From assembly GCA_005883575.1 (NCBI GenBank), contig VBFH01000022.1:62001-126000 (forward strand): a stretch of DNA of 64,000 bases, written 5' to 3'. Each line of letters starts with the position of its first letter. Position 1 is the stretch's first letter. Positions 10,561 through 19,648 of the stretch are shown piece by piece. The notes under the pieces are model-generated. The model was not told where the DNA came from. It did not search any database and was given only the letters and a program-made list of their open reading frames with translations. This DNA is from Chloroflexota bacterium. GTDB lineage: Bacteria > Chloroflexota > Dormibacteria > Dormibacterales > Dormibacteraceae. The position numbers and the translations under genes are program-made.

Positions 10561-11627
10561 GCCGGCCTGCTCGTCTCGCGGCTCAGCATGCGCACCTCGG
10601 CGATCAGCATCCGCAGGGCCTCGGCGGCAGCTTGGCGCCTGATCGAAGCGCGGTCGCCGTCGAACTTGAACTCGCGCGCGGCCACGTGACCGTCCGATGC
10701 GACCGCGATGTAGGTGAGGCCCACGGGCTTGTTCGTCCCCTCCGCGCCGGGGCCCGCGATCCCTGTCACCGCGACCCCGAGGCTCGTGCCGAGCCGAGAA
10801 CGGACGCCGTGCGCCATCGCCTCCCCCACCTCCCGGCTCACGGCCCCCACGCTGTCCAGCAAGCCGGCCGAGACGCCGAGCTGCTCGCGCTTGACCTCAT
10901 TCGAGTACGCGATCACGCCGCCGACGAAGTACCCCGAGCTTCCGGGCTGCTCCGTGATCAAGGAGCCGATCATGCCGCCCGTGATCGACTCGGCCACGGA
11001 GACAGTAAGCCCTGTCCCACCGAGGACTTCCGCGAGCTCGGCCGGCGAGCTCTCAGGCGCACCTCCGCTCGCCCCGGCCCGCATCCGCGAAGTGTCCACC
11101 GGTTCGATCAGGTGGCGGAAGCGCCAGAGGTAATCGAGGCCGCTCCACAGCGTGAAGACGACGGCCACCCCAACCGCGATGTCCGCCAGCGGAACAAGGA
11201 CTGGATATGGCCGCTGCAGAATGAGCAGCGTGACGGCGCTCATCTGGGTGACGGTTTTGGTCTTGCCCAGAGGGGCTGCCGCGATCACTCGGCCCTGATT
11301 CGCCGCCACCGAACGAAGGATCGTGATGATCAGCTCGCGGGAAAAAATGACGACCACCACCCAAGCCGCGACCAGGCCTTCCTGGACGAGGACGATGAGC
11401 ACCGCCAGGACGAAGAGCTTGTCGGCGAGTGGATCCAGGAACTTGCCGAGGTCGCTGACGGAGCCGCTTCGCCGCGCGAGCTGCCCGTCCAGCGTGTCGG
11501 TGAGAGAAAAGACGATGAACAACGCGGCGGCGAGCAGGTCGTGACCGGGAAATCGCAGCAGAAGAAGCGCCATCAACAGGGGAATGGCGACCAGCCGGCT
11601 GACGGTGAGCGCGTTGGGGACGTTCAT
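10557..11627 (-). CDS. Fusion protein: CDP-diacylglycerol-glycerol-3-phosphate 3-phosphatidyltransferase (PgsA) + CinA C-terminal nicotinamide-nucleotide amidase domain
   Basis: N-half MNVPNALTVSRLVAIPLLM...DTLDGQLARRSGSVSDLGKFLDPLADKLF (CDP-alcohol phosphatidyltransferase); C-half LTVSVAESITGGMIGSLITEQPGSSGYFVGGVIAYSNEVKREQLGV...GIAGPGA (CinA). Confidence 0.9.
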   Translation of the reverse strand: MNVPNALTVSRLVAIPLLMALLLLRFPGHDLLAAALFIVFSLTDTLDGQLARRSGSVSDLGKFLDPLADKLFVLAVLIVLVQEGLVAAWVVVVIFSRELIITILRSVAANQGRVIAAAPLGKTKTVTQMSAVTLLILQRPYPVLVPLADIAVGVAVVFTLWSGLDYLWRFRHLIEPVDTSRMRAGASGGAPESSPAELAEVLGGTGLTVSVAESITGGMIGSLITEQPGSSGYFVGGVIAYSNEVKREQLGVSAGLLDSVGAVSREVGEAMAHGVRSRLGTSLGVAVTGIAGPGAEGTNKPVGLTYIAVASDGHVAAREFKFDGDRASIRRQAAAEALRMLIAEVRMLSRETSRPA

Positions 11628-11653
11628 TCCCTTTCTACCCCAGAAGTGTGCGA

Positions 11654-13936
11654 CTACTCGATGCCGAGGCGCTCCAGCAGGTCATCGACATCGGGAAGCG
11701 TCATCAAGACCTCGCGGGACTTCGATCCCTGGTAGCCGCCGATGACGCGATGCTCGGCGAGCTGGTCGACGATACGTCCCGCGCGTGAGTAACCGACGTT
11801 GAACTTTCGTTGCACCAGCGACACAGAGGCCGCACCCTCCGCCGCCACCGCGCGCGCCGAGCGGGCGAACAGCGGGTCGAGCTTCCGCTCCTCGCGTCTC
11901 TCGCCATCCCACTCCGAGCTCGCGCCTTCTTCGAGAATCTCTTCCATGTAGCGGGGCGCGCCCTGCGACTTCCAGAAGTTGACGACGCCTTCGACTTCTG
12001 GATCGCTGACGAACGCGCCCTGGATGCGGGTTGGCTTGCCGGCGTCGACAGGCTGGTAGAGCATGTCGCCGCGGCCGAGCAGCTTCTCGGCCCCCCCGGA
12101 GTCCAGGATGACGCGGCTGTCCACCTGTGAACCGACCGCAAACGCGATGCGCGATGGGATGTTTGCCTTGATCAGGCCGGTGATGATGTCGGTCGAAGGT
12201 CGCTGCGTGGCGATGATCAGGTGGATGCCGACGGCGCGCGCGAGTTGGGCGATGCGGCAGATCAGCTCTTCGATCTCGCCCGCCGCGACCATCATCAGGT
12301 CGGCAAGCTCGTCGATCACGATCACGACGTACGGCAGTGTTCGGGCGAGCTTTTGCGTCGCCTTGTCGTTGTAGCTGGCGATGTTGCGCACGCCTTCGCT
12401 CGAGAACAGCTTGTAGCGGCGATCCATCTCGGCGACGGCCCAGCGCAACGCCGCGGCGGCCTGGTGCGACTCGACGAGCACTGGCAGAGCCAGGTGCGGC
12501 AGGCCGTTGTAGCCGGTCAGTTCGACTCGCTTGGGATCGATCAGCAGCATCCGCAGGTGATCGGGGGTGACCTGAAACAGCAGGCTCGTGATGAGCGCAT
12601 TGATGCACACGCTCTTGCCCTGGCCGGTGGCGCCGGCGATGAGCAGGTGAGGCATCCGCGTAAGGTCGGCGACGATCGATTGCCCTGACACATCGTTGCC
12701 GAGCCCGAGCGCGAGCACGTTGCTGCCTTCGCGGAACGCCGCCGTCTCGATGACCTCCCGAATCGTGACCAGGCTCGCCGACTTGTTCGGCACCTCGATA
12801 CCGACCGCCGACTTGCCGGGGATCGGGGCCTCGATGCGCAGCGGCGCGGCGGCCAGGGCGAGGGAAAGGTCGTTTTGCAGGGCGGTGATGCGCTTCACCT
12901 GCACACCCGGGCCTGGCTGGATCTCGAACTGGGTGACGGCTGGGCCCGGGTTGACGCCCACGACCTTGCATTCGACACCGAAGGTGGTCAGGGTGCTCTC
13001 GATGATCTTGACGTTCCGCTTGATCTCGTCGGCCATGCGTTCGCGGCGAGCTGTGACGGTATCCAGGAGCGCGATCGAAGGCAGCTTCCACTCGATCTCG
13101 GGGAGGTTGTCCTCTGGCTCGGCCACGACGCGGAGCACGGCGGCCGGCGCCCGCGAAGGTTGCTGTTCATCCTCGACGGCGGGGGCCTCGACCTGCGGCT
13201 TCTTCACATCGACCTCTGCCTGCTCGTCGATTTCCCACAGGCCGGGCTGATCTTTCGTGGCGGGCGCGGTGGCGAGTATTGTCGCCGAGCGCGTCAACAG
13301 GTCGGACGTTGCCGGAGCCGGCTTTCCCGGCCGCGCCTTCTCCGCCGAGGGCGCAGCCACCAGATCGCGCAACCGCGCCCGCTCTGCATTCGCGGCGCGC
13401 ACGGCTCCGACCGCTGTCACGAGCAACGCGCCCGGGCTGAAATGGACCGTGACTATGAGGCCGATCACGAGACCCGCGACGAGCAGCGCCCACGCGCCGA
13501 AGATCGTGAAGGGACCTTTGAGCGCGTCATCGATCGCGGCGCCGACAGCCCCGCCGGCCTGCGCAGTCAGCCCAAAGAGCGCGATCAGGGACAAGACCGC
13601 GACGACTCCCGCGACGATGTCGATGGTGCGAGGACGGGGCGCCTTGGGCCACAACAGATATGCGCCGAGCGCAAGGGCCGCGGCGACGGGGACGAACCAT
13701 GCGACGCCGAACGCCGACAGCATCCCTGCTCGAATTGCGCCCAGGATCGAGCCCGCGTTGCTGAGGATGCCGAGAACCCCGAGGAGCGCGGCCAGCAAGA
13801 GGAGAACGCCGAGTATCTCCCGGATCTGGAGCGAGCTGAGGCGCGGCCGGACCGCGCGCTTGCTTCGTTTGGAACGCGAGGACGAAGCGCGGCGAGCGCC
13901 GGATCGAGTCGAGCTTCGGGATGTGGTGCGACGCAT
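11654..13936 (-). CDS. ftsK: FtsK/SpoIIIE family DNA translocase
   Basis: N-terminal TM segments; PHLLIAGATGQGKSVCINALI Walker A; C-terminal winged helix VQRKFNVGYSRAGRIVDQLAEHRVIGGYQGSKSREVLM. Confidence 0.95.
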   Translation of the reverse strand: MRRTTSRSSTRSGARRASSSRSKRSKRAVRPRLSSLQIREILGVLLLLAALLGVLGILSNAGSILGAIRAGMLSAFGVAWFVPVAAALALGAYLLWPKAPRPRTIDIVAGVVAVLSLIALFGLTAQAGGAVGAAIDDALKGPFTIFGAWALLVAGLVIGLIVTVHFSPGALLVTAVGAVRAANAERARLRDLVAAPSAEKARPGKPAPATSDLLTRSATILATAPATKDQPGLWEIDEQAEVDVKKPQVEAPAVEDEQQPSRAPAAVLRVVAEPEDNLPEIEWKLPSIALLDTVTARRERMADEIKRNVKIIESTLTTFGVECKVVGVNPGPAVTQFEIQPGPGVQVKRITALQNDLSLALAAAPLRIEAPIPGKSAVGIEVPNKSASLVTIREVIETAAFREGSNVLALGLGNDVSGQSIVADLTRMPHLLIAGATGQGKSVCINALITSLLFQVTPDHLRMLLIDPKRVELTGYNGLPHLALPVLVESHQAAAALRWAVAEMDRRYKLFSSEGVRNIASYNDKATQKLARTLPYVVIVIDELADLMMVAAGEIEELICRIAQLARAVGIHLIIATQRPSTDIITGLIKANIPSRIAFAVGSQVDSRVILDSGGAEKLLGRGDMLYQPVDAGKPTRIQGAFVSDPEVEGVVNFWKSQGAPRYMEEILEEGASSEWDGERREERKLDPLFARSARAVAAEGAASVSLVQRKFNVGYSRAGRIVDQLAEHRVIGGYQGSKSREVLMTLPDVDDLLERLGIE

Positions 13937-13993
13937 GCTGCGGGCCCTTGAGCCGATTGGATTCTAGCAACCGCGGACGCCATACTCTCCGGC

Positions 13994-14290
13994 GTGGCGG
14001 TCGATCCCTTCGCCGAAGCCGAGATTCGTTACAAATACCTGGTCGAGGAGCGGCGCACCGGAAATTTGCAGCCGCGGGCGTTCAGGGTTGCCGTGCGCGA
14101 CCTTGCGGTGCTGGACAACGAGGGCCGGCGCTGGACGCTTGGACCCGAAGACGGAATCTGGTATCGCCGCGAAAACGAGCGGTGGCTGCAGGCAGATCCG
14201 CCACGCCGCCTTGTATGTCCGTCATGCGGACATCACAACCTTGGTCGGCACAGCTTTTGCGTGGAATGCGGGCAGCGACTGAATCGCTAG
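13994..14290 (+). CDS. Small hypothetical protein with C-terminal zinc ribbon
   Basis: 98 aa; ...LVCPSCGHHNLGRHSFCVECGQRLNR (CxxC...CxxC); divergent from ftsK. Confidence 0.7.
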   Translation: MAVDPFAEAEIRYKYLVEERRTGNLQPRAFRVAVRDLAVLDNEGRRWTLGPEDGIWYRRENERWLQADPPRRLVCPSCGHHNLGRHSFCVECGQRLNR

Positions 14291-14357
14291 TGCGTACTCA
14301 AGCCCCTCTCCCCACAGCCCCACTCCCTAGGGGCAGGGTAGTAGTTGACGGCTTGCG

Positions 14358-14660
14358 TCAGTGACGCACCTGCGCCTGCGCGATTCCGTAAGCCAGGCCT
14401 AGCGCCACCGGCAGCAGCGCCGCAAGGAACCACAAGCGCCACCACAGCGGCCGATTCTCGCCCTGCACCATCTCATGCCCGCAGAATCCGCAGTAGCGGT
14501 CGAACGGACCGGCGATGCCGCGGCAGCGAGCGCACTGATGCAGCTGCAGCCCGCAGTGCGCGCAGCGGGCGTCCTCGCTCGAATGGTTGAGAACCATGGC
14601 GGGTTGGTCGCAGCGCGGGCACAGGCTCGGCGCAACGAGCGCCAGCGGGGGGAGCTTCAT
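14358..14660 (-). CDS. Small double zinc-ribbon membrane protein (hypothetical)
   Basis: CPRCDQPAMVLNHSSEDARCAHCGLQLHQCARCRGIAGPFDRYCGFCGHEM plus one TM helix; ATGA overlap with the rnj stop. Confidence 0.75.
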   Translation of the reverse strand: MKLPPLALVAPSLCPRCDQPAMVLNHSSEDARCAHCGLQLHQCARCRGIAGPFDRYCGFCGHEMVQGENRPLWWRLWFLAALLPVALGLAYGIAQAQVRH

Positions 14661-16315
14661 ATCTCGGTCACGACAGGGATCACCATAGGCCGGCGGCGCG
14701 TCTGCCTGTAGACCGTCTTAGACACCGCGTCGTGGATCGCCTCCTGGACCAGGCCAAGCTCGGGATGTGAATCAGCGAGCTGGCGGATGCTCTCCAGGGC
14801 GGCCTCCCGCGCGTCTGCCATGAGCCGGGTCGAGAGCTCTGGTTCAATGACACCGCGGGAGACCAGGTCCGGACCGGCCCGTACGCTGCCGGTGTCGCGA
14901 TCCAGCGTCAACGTGACGACCAGGATGCCATCCTCTGCGAGGTGGCGGCGGTCACGCAGGACCACCTGCTCCACGTCACCCACGCCCAGGCCGTCGACAT
15001 AGACCAGCCCGGTCCCGATCTTCTCACCCCGAGACATCGAAGCCTGGTCGAGCTCCACCGTCTCGCCATCCTCGACGACCGCGATCCGGTCCGAGTCGAG
15101 CCCGACATCGCGCGCAAGCTCCGAATGCAAGAGGAGCTGTCGATACTCGCCGTGCACCGGGATGAAGAACTTGGGGCGCACCGCTTCGAGCATCTCTCGC
15201 AGCTCATCGCGCTGCGCGTGTCCCGTCACGTGCACGTTGCCGACCTCCGAGTAGAACACGCGAGCTCCATGGCGGTAGAGGTTGTTCACCGTCTGATGGA
15301 CCATGCGCTCGTTGCCCGGAATCGGACGCGCCGAGATCACCACCCAGTCGTCCTTGCGGACGTTGAGGAACGGGTGCCGTTGAGCGGCAAATCGCGTCAA
15401 CGCCGACATGGGTTCGCCCTGGCTGCCGGCGGTCAGCAAGAGGAGCTTGGAGGGAGGGATCTTCTCCACATCGGCGAGCGGCACGACCACGCCATCCGGC
15501 ACCGTCAGGAAACCGAGCTCGCGCGCCGTCTTGAAGTTCTGCTGCAGGCTGCGCCCGACGATGGCGACGCGGCGCCCGAACTGAGCCGCCACGCGGACCA
15601 GATGCTGCATGCGCTGGATGTTGGACGCGAAGTTCGCGACCACGATTCGGGCGGGGGCGTCGCTGAAGATCCGCTCGAACGCGCCGTGTAGATCGCGCTC
15701 CGATCCCGAGCGGCCGTCACGTTCGGCATTCGTCGAGTCACTGAGGAGCAGCAGCACGCCCGCATCCCCAAGCCGGCGGAACCGATCCATGTCGGTTGGG
15801 TTGCCGTCCGGCGGCGCCGGGTCGAGCTTGAAGTCGCTCGTGTAGACGACGCGACCGACGGGTGTGTCGATGGCCAAAGCCACCGCGTCCGGGATCGAAT
15901 GGCACACCGCGATCGTCTCCACGCGGAAGGGACCGAGCTGCACCGAATCCCCGACCCTCACCTCGCGCAGGTCAGATTCGCGAAGAATGCGGTGCTCCCG
16001 GAGCTTTGGCTTGAGGAGGCCGAGAGTCAGCCGGGTGCCGTAGACGGGCACGTTGATCTTCTTCAGCGCGAAGGGCAGGCCGCCGATGTGATCCTCGTGG
16101 CCATGGGTGAGAAAGATGCCGACCACCTCGCGGTCGCGCTGCAGCAAGTACGAGATGTCGGGAAGGACGAGGTCGATGCCAGGCATGTCCTCCTGCGGGA
16201 ACATCAGGCCAGCGTCGACGACGACGATTTTGTTCTCCCACTCGAGGGCCCACATGTTGATGCCCACTTCGCCGAGGCCGCCCAGCGGCAGGTACCTGAG
16301 GCGACCTGAAGTCAC
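14657..16315 (-). CDS. rnj: Ribonuclease J
   Basis: RYLPLGGLGEVGINMWALEW...LTHGHEDHIGGLPF, metallo-beta-lactamase/beta-CASP. Confidence 0.96.
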   Translation of the reverse strand: MTSGRLRYLPLGGLGEVGINMWALEWENKIVVVDAGLMFPQEDMPGIDLVLPDISYLLQRDREVVGIFLTHGHEDHIGGLPFALKKINVPVYGTRLTLGLLKPKLREHRILRESDLREVRVGDSVQLGPFRVETIAVCHSIPDAVALAIDTPVGRVVYTSDFKLDPAPPDGNPTDMDRFRRLGDAGVLLLLSDSTNAERDGRSGSERDLHGAFERIFSDAPARIVVANFASNIQRMQHLVRVAAQFGRRVAIVGRSLQQNFKTARELGFLTVPDGVVVPLADVEKIPPSKLLLLTAGSQGEPMSALTRFAAQRHPFLNVRKDDWVVISARPIPGNERMVHQTVNNLYRHGARVFYSEVGNVHVTGHAQRDELREMLEAVRPKFFIPVHGEYRQLLLHSELARDVGLDSDRIAVVEDGETVELDQASMSRGEKIGTGLVYVDGLGVGDVEQVVLRDRRHLAEDGILVVTLTLDRDTGSVRAGPDLVSRGVIEPELSTRLMADAREAALESIRQLADSHPELGLVQEAIHDAVSKTVYRQTRRRPMVIPVVTEI

Positions 16316-16956
16316 AAAAGACGTAGCTGCTCGGACTCCGGCTTCGGAACCGTGATCGGAACCGGTGGAGGGGGCGGCGCCAGAAGTTGGTCGAGGTAAC
16401 GCTTGAGCGCGTCGAAGTCATGCTCCAGGTCGGCCACGAGCGAACCGTTGTGCAGCGCCGCGGCCGGGTGGTAGAGCGGCACGTACGCGATCTCTCCGCG
16501 CTTGATCAGGCTGCCGTGGATCCGCGAGATCGAGCCCTGGCCTGGCATCAGGCGCTCGAGAGCGTGGCGGCCGAGGATAAGCACGACCTTGGGCTTGACG
16601 AGCGAGAGCTGCTGCTTCAGGTAGGGCGAGCATGCCTCGACCTCGTTTGCCATCGGGTCGCGGTTCATCGGCGGCCGGCACTTGAGCACGTTGGTGATGT
16701 AGACGTCGGCGCGGCTCAGGGAGATCCGCGCGAGCAGAGTGTCGAGCAGCTTCCCGGCGGCGCCTACGAAAGGTTCACCCTGGCGGTCTTCGTTGAAACC
16801 CGGCGCCTCGCCCACGATCATCACGTCCGCCGGACACGGCCCGACGCCAGGCACCGCCTGCGTGCGAGTCGCATGCAGCCCGCAGTTCTTGCATGACCTG
16901 ATGGTTTCGTGGAGCTGGACGAGCTCGGAAGCAGCGCTAAGCGACTTTGACTCCAG
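16312..16956 (-). CDS. Family 4 (Fe-S) uracil-DNA glycosylase
   Basis: PGVGPCPADVMIVGEAPGFNEDRQGEPFVGAAGKLLD; upstream in-frame SELVQLHETIRSCKNCGLHATRTQAV contains the Fe-S cysteines. No ATG/GTG/TTG precedes them; CTG at 16956 is the best start. Confidence 0.9.
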   Translation of the reverse strand: MESKSLSAASELVQLHETIRSCKNCGLHATRTQAVPGVGPCPADVMIVGEAPGFNEDRQGEPFVGAAGKLLDTLLARISLSRADVYITNVLKCRPPMNRDPMANEVEACSPYLKQQLSLVKPKVVLILGRHALERLMPGQGSISRIHGSLIKRGEIAYVPLYHPAAALHNGSLVADLEHDFDALKRYLDQLLAPPPPPVPITVPKPESEQLRLL

Positions 16957-17848
16957 GTTTGGCGAAGGTGATGAACTCGCGCGCGTCGCGAATCGTTTTC
17001 AGAACCGACTTGAGCTGGTCGTCGGTCAGCGGCACCAGCGGTAGGCGGAACGGCCCGGCGTTGAAGCCCATCGCGTTCAAGACGGACTTGATCGGCACCG
17101 GGTTCGCGGCCGTGGTCATCAGCACTTTGATCACCGGCAGCAAACCATGGTGAATGTTCCGCGCGGTGTCGTTGTCGCCCTTGCGATGCGCCTCGATGAG
17201 CCTTGCCATCGAGCGTCCCGCGATGTGCGAAACCACGCAGATCACGCCGTGGCCACCAACGGCCAGGATCGGTAGAGTCCAGCTGTCGTCCCCGCTCCAG
17301 ACCTTGAAACGGTCGGGTTTTCCGGCGCAGACGAGGCCGATCTGGTCGAGGTCGCCGCTGGCTTCCTTGACCCCGATGATCCCCGGTAGCTCGGCGCAGC
17401 GCAGCGTGGTGGCCGCCGTCATGTTGATCGCGGTCCGGCCCTGGATGTTGTACATGATCGTCGGCCCGACCTCGGAGATCGCCTTGAAGTGCTGGTACAT
17501 GCCTTCCTGCGGCGGCTTGTTGTAGTAGGGCACGACGGCGAGCAGTGCGTCCGCGCCCGCCTTCATAGCCAGCTCCGAGAGCTCCACCGAGTGGTGCGTA
17601 TCGTTGCTCCCGGTTCCGACGACGACGTTCTTGCCGGGGATCGCGTCCCTGACCGCTCGCAGGAGCTCGATCTTCTCGGCGTCGCTCAGGCTCGGTGACT
17701 CGCCCGTGGTGCCCGACACGACGACGCCGTCGGATCCGTCGGCGACGAGCATGACGGCCAGGCTGGCCGCGGCCTCGTAATCGACCGAGCCACTGGCTTT
17801 GAACGGCGTGACCATCGCGGTCAGCAGGGTTCCGATTTCCTTTGTCAT
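16937..17848 (-). CDS. dapA: 4-hydroxy-tetrahydrodipicolinate synthase
   Basis: MTKEIGTLLTAMVTPFKASGSVDYEAAASLA...GTTGESPSLSDAEK; ATGA overlap with asd. Confidence 0.97.
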   Translation of the reverse strand: MTKEIGTLLTAMVTPFKASGSVDYEAAASLAVMLVADGSDGVVVSGTTGESPSLSDAEKIELLRAVRDAIPGKNVVVGTGSNDTHHSVELSELAMKAGADALLAVVPYYNKPPQEGMYQHFKAISEVGPTIMYNIQGRTAINMTAATTLRCAELPGIIGVKEASGDLDQIGLVCAGKPDRFKVWSGDDSWTLPILAVGGHGVICVVSHIAGRSMARLIEAHRKGDNDTARNIHHGLLPVIKVLMTTAANPVPIKSVLNAMGFNAGPFRLPLVPLTDDQLKSVLKTIRDAREFITFAKPGVKVA

Positions 17849-18882
17849 TCTTTTACTGCTCCTAGTGCTCCGATCTCGATCGCCTGCTCGGCGATCTGTA
17901 CCGCGTTGAGGGCGGCGCCTTTGCGCAGGTTGTCGGACACGATCCACAGCAGCAGGCCGTGCCTGGTCGAAGCGTCTTCGCGAATCCGGCCGACGTAGAC
18001 CTCGTCCTTGCCGGCCACGTCGTGGGGAGTCGGGTACAGCTTGGTGTGTGGATCGTCCTGGACGATGACGCCAGGTGAGGCGCCGAGCAGGGTGCGCGCG
18101 TCGTCGGCGCTGATCTTGTCCTTCGTTTCGACAAAGACGGACTCGCCGTGGCCGACCGGCACGGGCACGCGCACGCAGGTTGCGGCGATCCGCAGCTCAG
18201 GTTCGTGAAGGATCTTGCGTGTCTCGTTGACGATCTTCACTTCCTCTTCGTTGTAGCCACCAGCCTCGGGATGCCATCCACCCGGCACGACGTTGTAGGC
18301 GAGCTGGTAGGGATACGCAGCCGCCTGCGGCTCCGCGCCTTCGGCGATTGCCTTGGTTTGCTCCTCCAGCTCGTCGACCAGGAGCCGACCGGCGCCCGAC
18401 GCGGACTGATAGGTGGACACCAACACACGCTCCAGGCCCACTTTCTTCTTCAACGGATTCAGGATCACGGTCAGAGGAATCGCGCAGCAGTTGGGGTTGG
18501 CGATGATGCCCTCGTTTTCAGAGATATCGCTACCGTTCACCTCGGGCACCACAAGCGGCACGTTCTCTTTCATGCGCCAGGCGGAGCTGTTGTCGATCAC
18601 CAGCGCGCCGGACTCCGCCGCCACCGGACCGTACATGAGCGCGATATCACCGCTGGCGGCGAACAGCGCGAGGTCGATGCCCTTGAACGCGGACTCGGTG
18701 AGCTCTTCGACCTCGATCGAGCTGCCGTCATAGGGAACGGTCAAACCTTTCGAACGCTCCGAGGCGAGAGCGATGATGCGGTCGCTCGGAAAGCTGCGCT
18801 GCGAGAGGACGCGCAGCATCTCGTTTCCGACCATCCCGGTCGCACCTACGACAGCAACGTTTAATCGCTTGGAGGTGGGCAC
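17845..18882 (-). CDS. asd: Aspartate-semialdehyde dehydrogenase
   Basis: LNVAVVGATGMVGNEMLRVLSQRSFP...IIANPNCCAIPLTVILNPL. Confidence 0.97.
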   Translation of the reverse strand: MPTSKRLNVAVVGATGMVGNEMLRVLSQRSFPSDRIIALASERSKGLTVPYDGSSIEVEELTESAFKGIDLALFAASGDIALMYGPVAAESGALVIDNSSAWRMKENVPLVVPEVNGSDISENEGIIANPNCCAIPLTVILNPLKKKVGLERVLVSTYQSASGAGRLLVDELEEQTKAIAEGAEPQAAAYPYQLAYNVVPGGWHPEAGGYNEEEVKIVNETRKILHEPELRIAATCVRVPVPVGHGESVFVETKDKISADDARTLLGASPGVIVQDDPHTKLYPTPHDVAGKDEVYVGRIREDASTRHGLLLWIVSDNLRKGAALNAVQIAEQAIEIGALGAVKE

Positions 18883-18891
18883 GCGGTCAGT

Positions 18892-19635
18892 TTACCTAAG
18901 GTCTAATAATTCGTCGAGGCCTCGGTAGAACCTCGACTCGGCGGTCACTTTGCGGATCGCGAGGAGTACTCCCGGGACGTAGGCCTCTCGGCTCGTGGTG
19001 CGGTGGGCGATCGTCAACGTCTGGCCGGGTAGTCCGAAGATCACCTCCTGGTCAGCCACGAAACCAGGCAGGCGCACGCTGTGGACCGCCACGTTGCCCT
19101 CCTCCCCACCTCGCGTGCCGGCGAGCGTTTCCTTCTCGGCCCTCTTGTGCGTGAACGGTTTGTCCTTGCGTCGTGCCGCGAGCCGCCGCGCTGTCGAGAG
19201 CGCGGTGCCCGAAGGCGCGTCGAGCTTCCCGGCGTGATGCAGCTCGATGATCTCCGCGGCGTCGAAGTGCGGGGCCGCGATGTCCGCCAGGTGCATCATG
19301 AGCACGGCACCGACGGCAAAGTTCGGCGCCACGATGCCGCCGACTCCCTTGGCCTTGCACGCTGTCTCCAGCTTGTCGACGTCGGTCGCGCTGAGCCCTG
19401 TTGTGCCGACGATCGGTGAAGCGCCCGCGGCCACCGCTGCGAGCGCATTGTGCAGCGCCTCGGAAGGACGGGTGAAATCGACCAGCGCGCGTGGCCGCTT
19501 CTCGTGCAAGAACTCGGCCAGGTCGTCGCCGCGGCCGATCCCGCCGACGTACTCGATATCCGGCTCGCCTTGCAGCCCCATGGCGAGCACGGACCCGACC
19601 TTGCCGCGGTGTCCGGCCACGGCGACTCGGATCGT
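18892..19635 (-). CDS. dapB: 4-hydroxy-tetrahydrodipicolinate reductase
   Basis: VTIRVAVAGHRGKVGSVLAMGLQGEPDIEYVGG...ELHHAGKLDAPSGTAL; GTG start just after the pnp stop (approximate start). Confidence 0.93.
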   Translation of the reverse strand, partial: TIRVAVAGHRGKVGSVLAMGLQGEPDIEYVGGIGRGDDLAEFLHEKRPRALVDFTRPSEALHNALAAVAAGASPIVGTTGLSATDVDKLETACKAKGVGGIVAPNFAVGAVLMMHLADIAAPHFDAAEIIELHHAGKLDAPSGTALSTARRLAARRKDKPFTHKRAEKETLAGTRGGEEGNVAVHSVRLPGFVADQEVIFGLPGQTLTIAHRTTSREAYVPGVLLAIRKVTAESRFYRGLDELLDLR

Positions 19636-19648
19636 CACCTGCCCGCTC

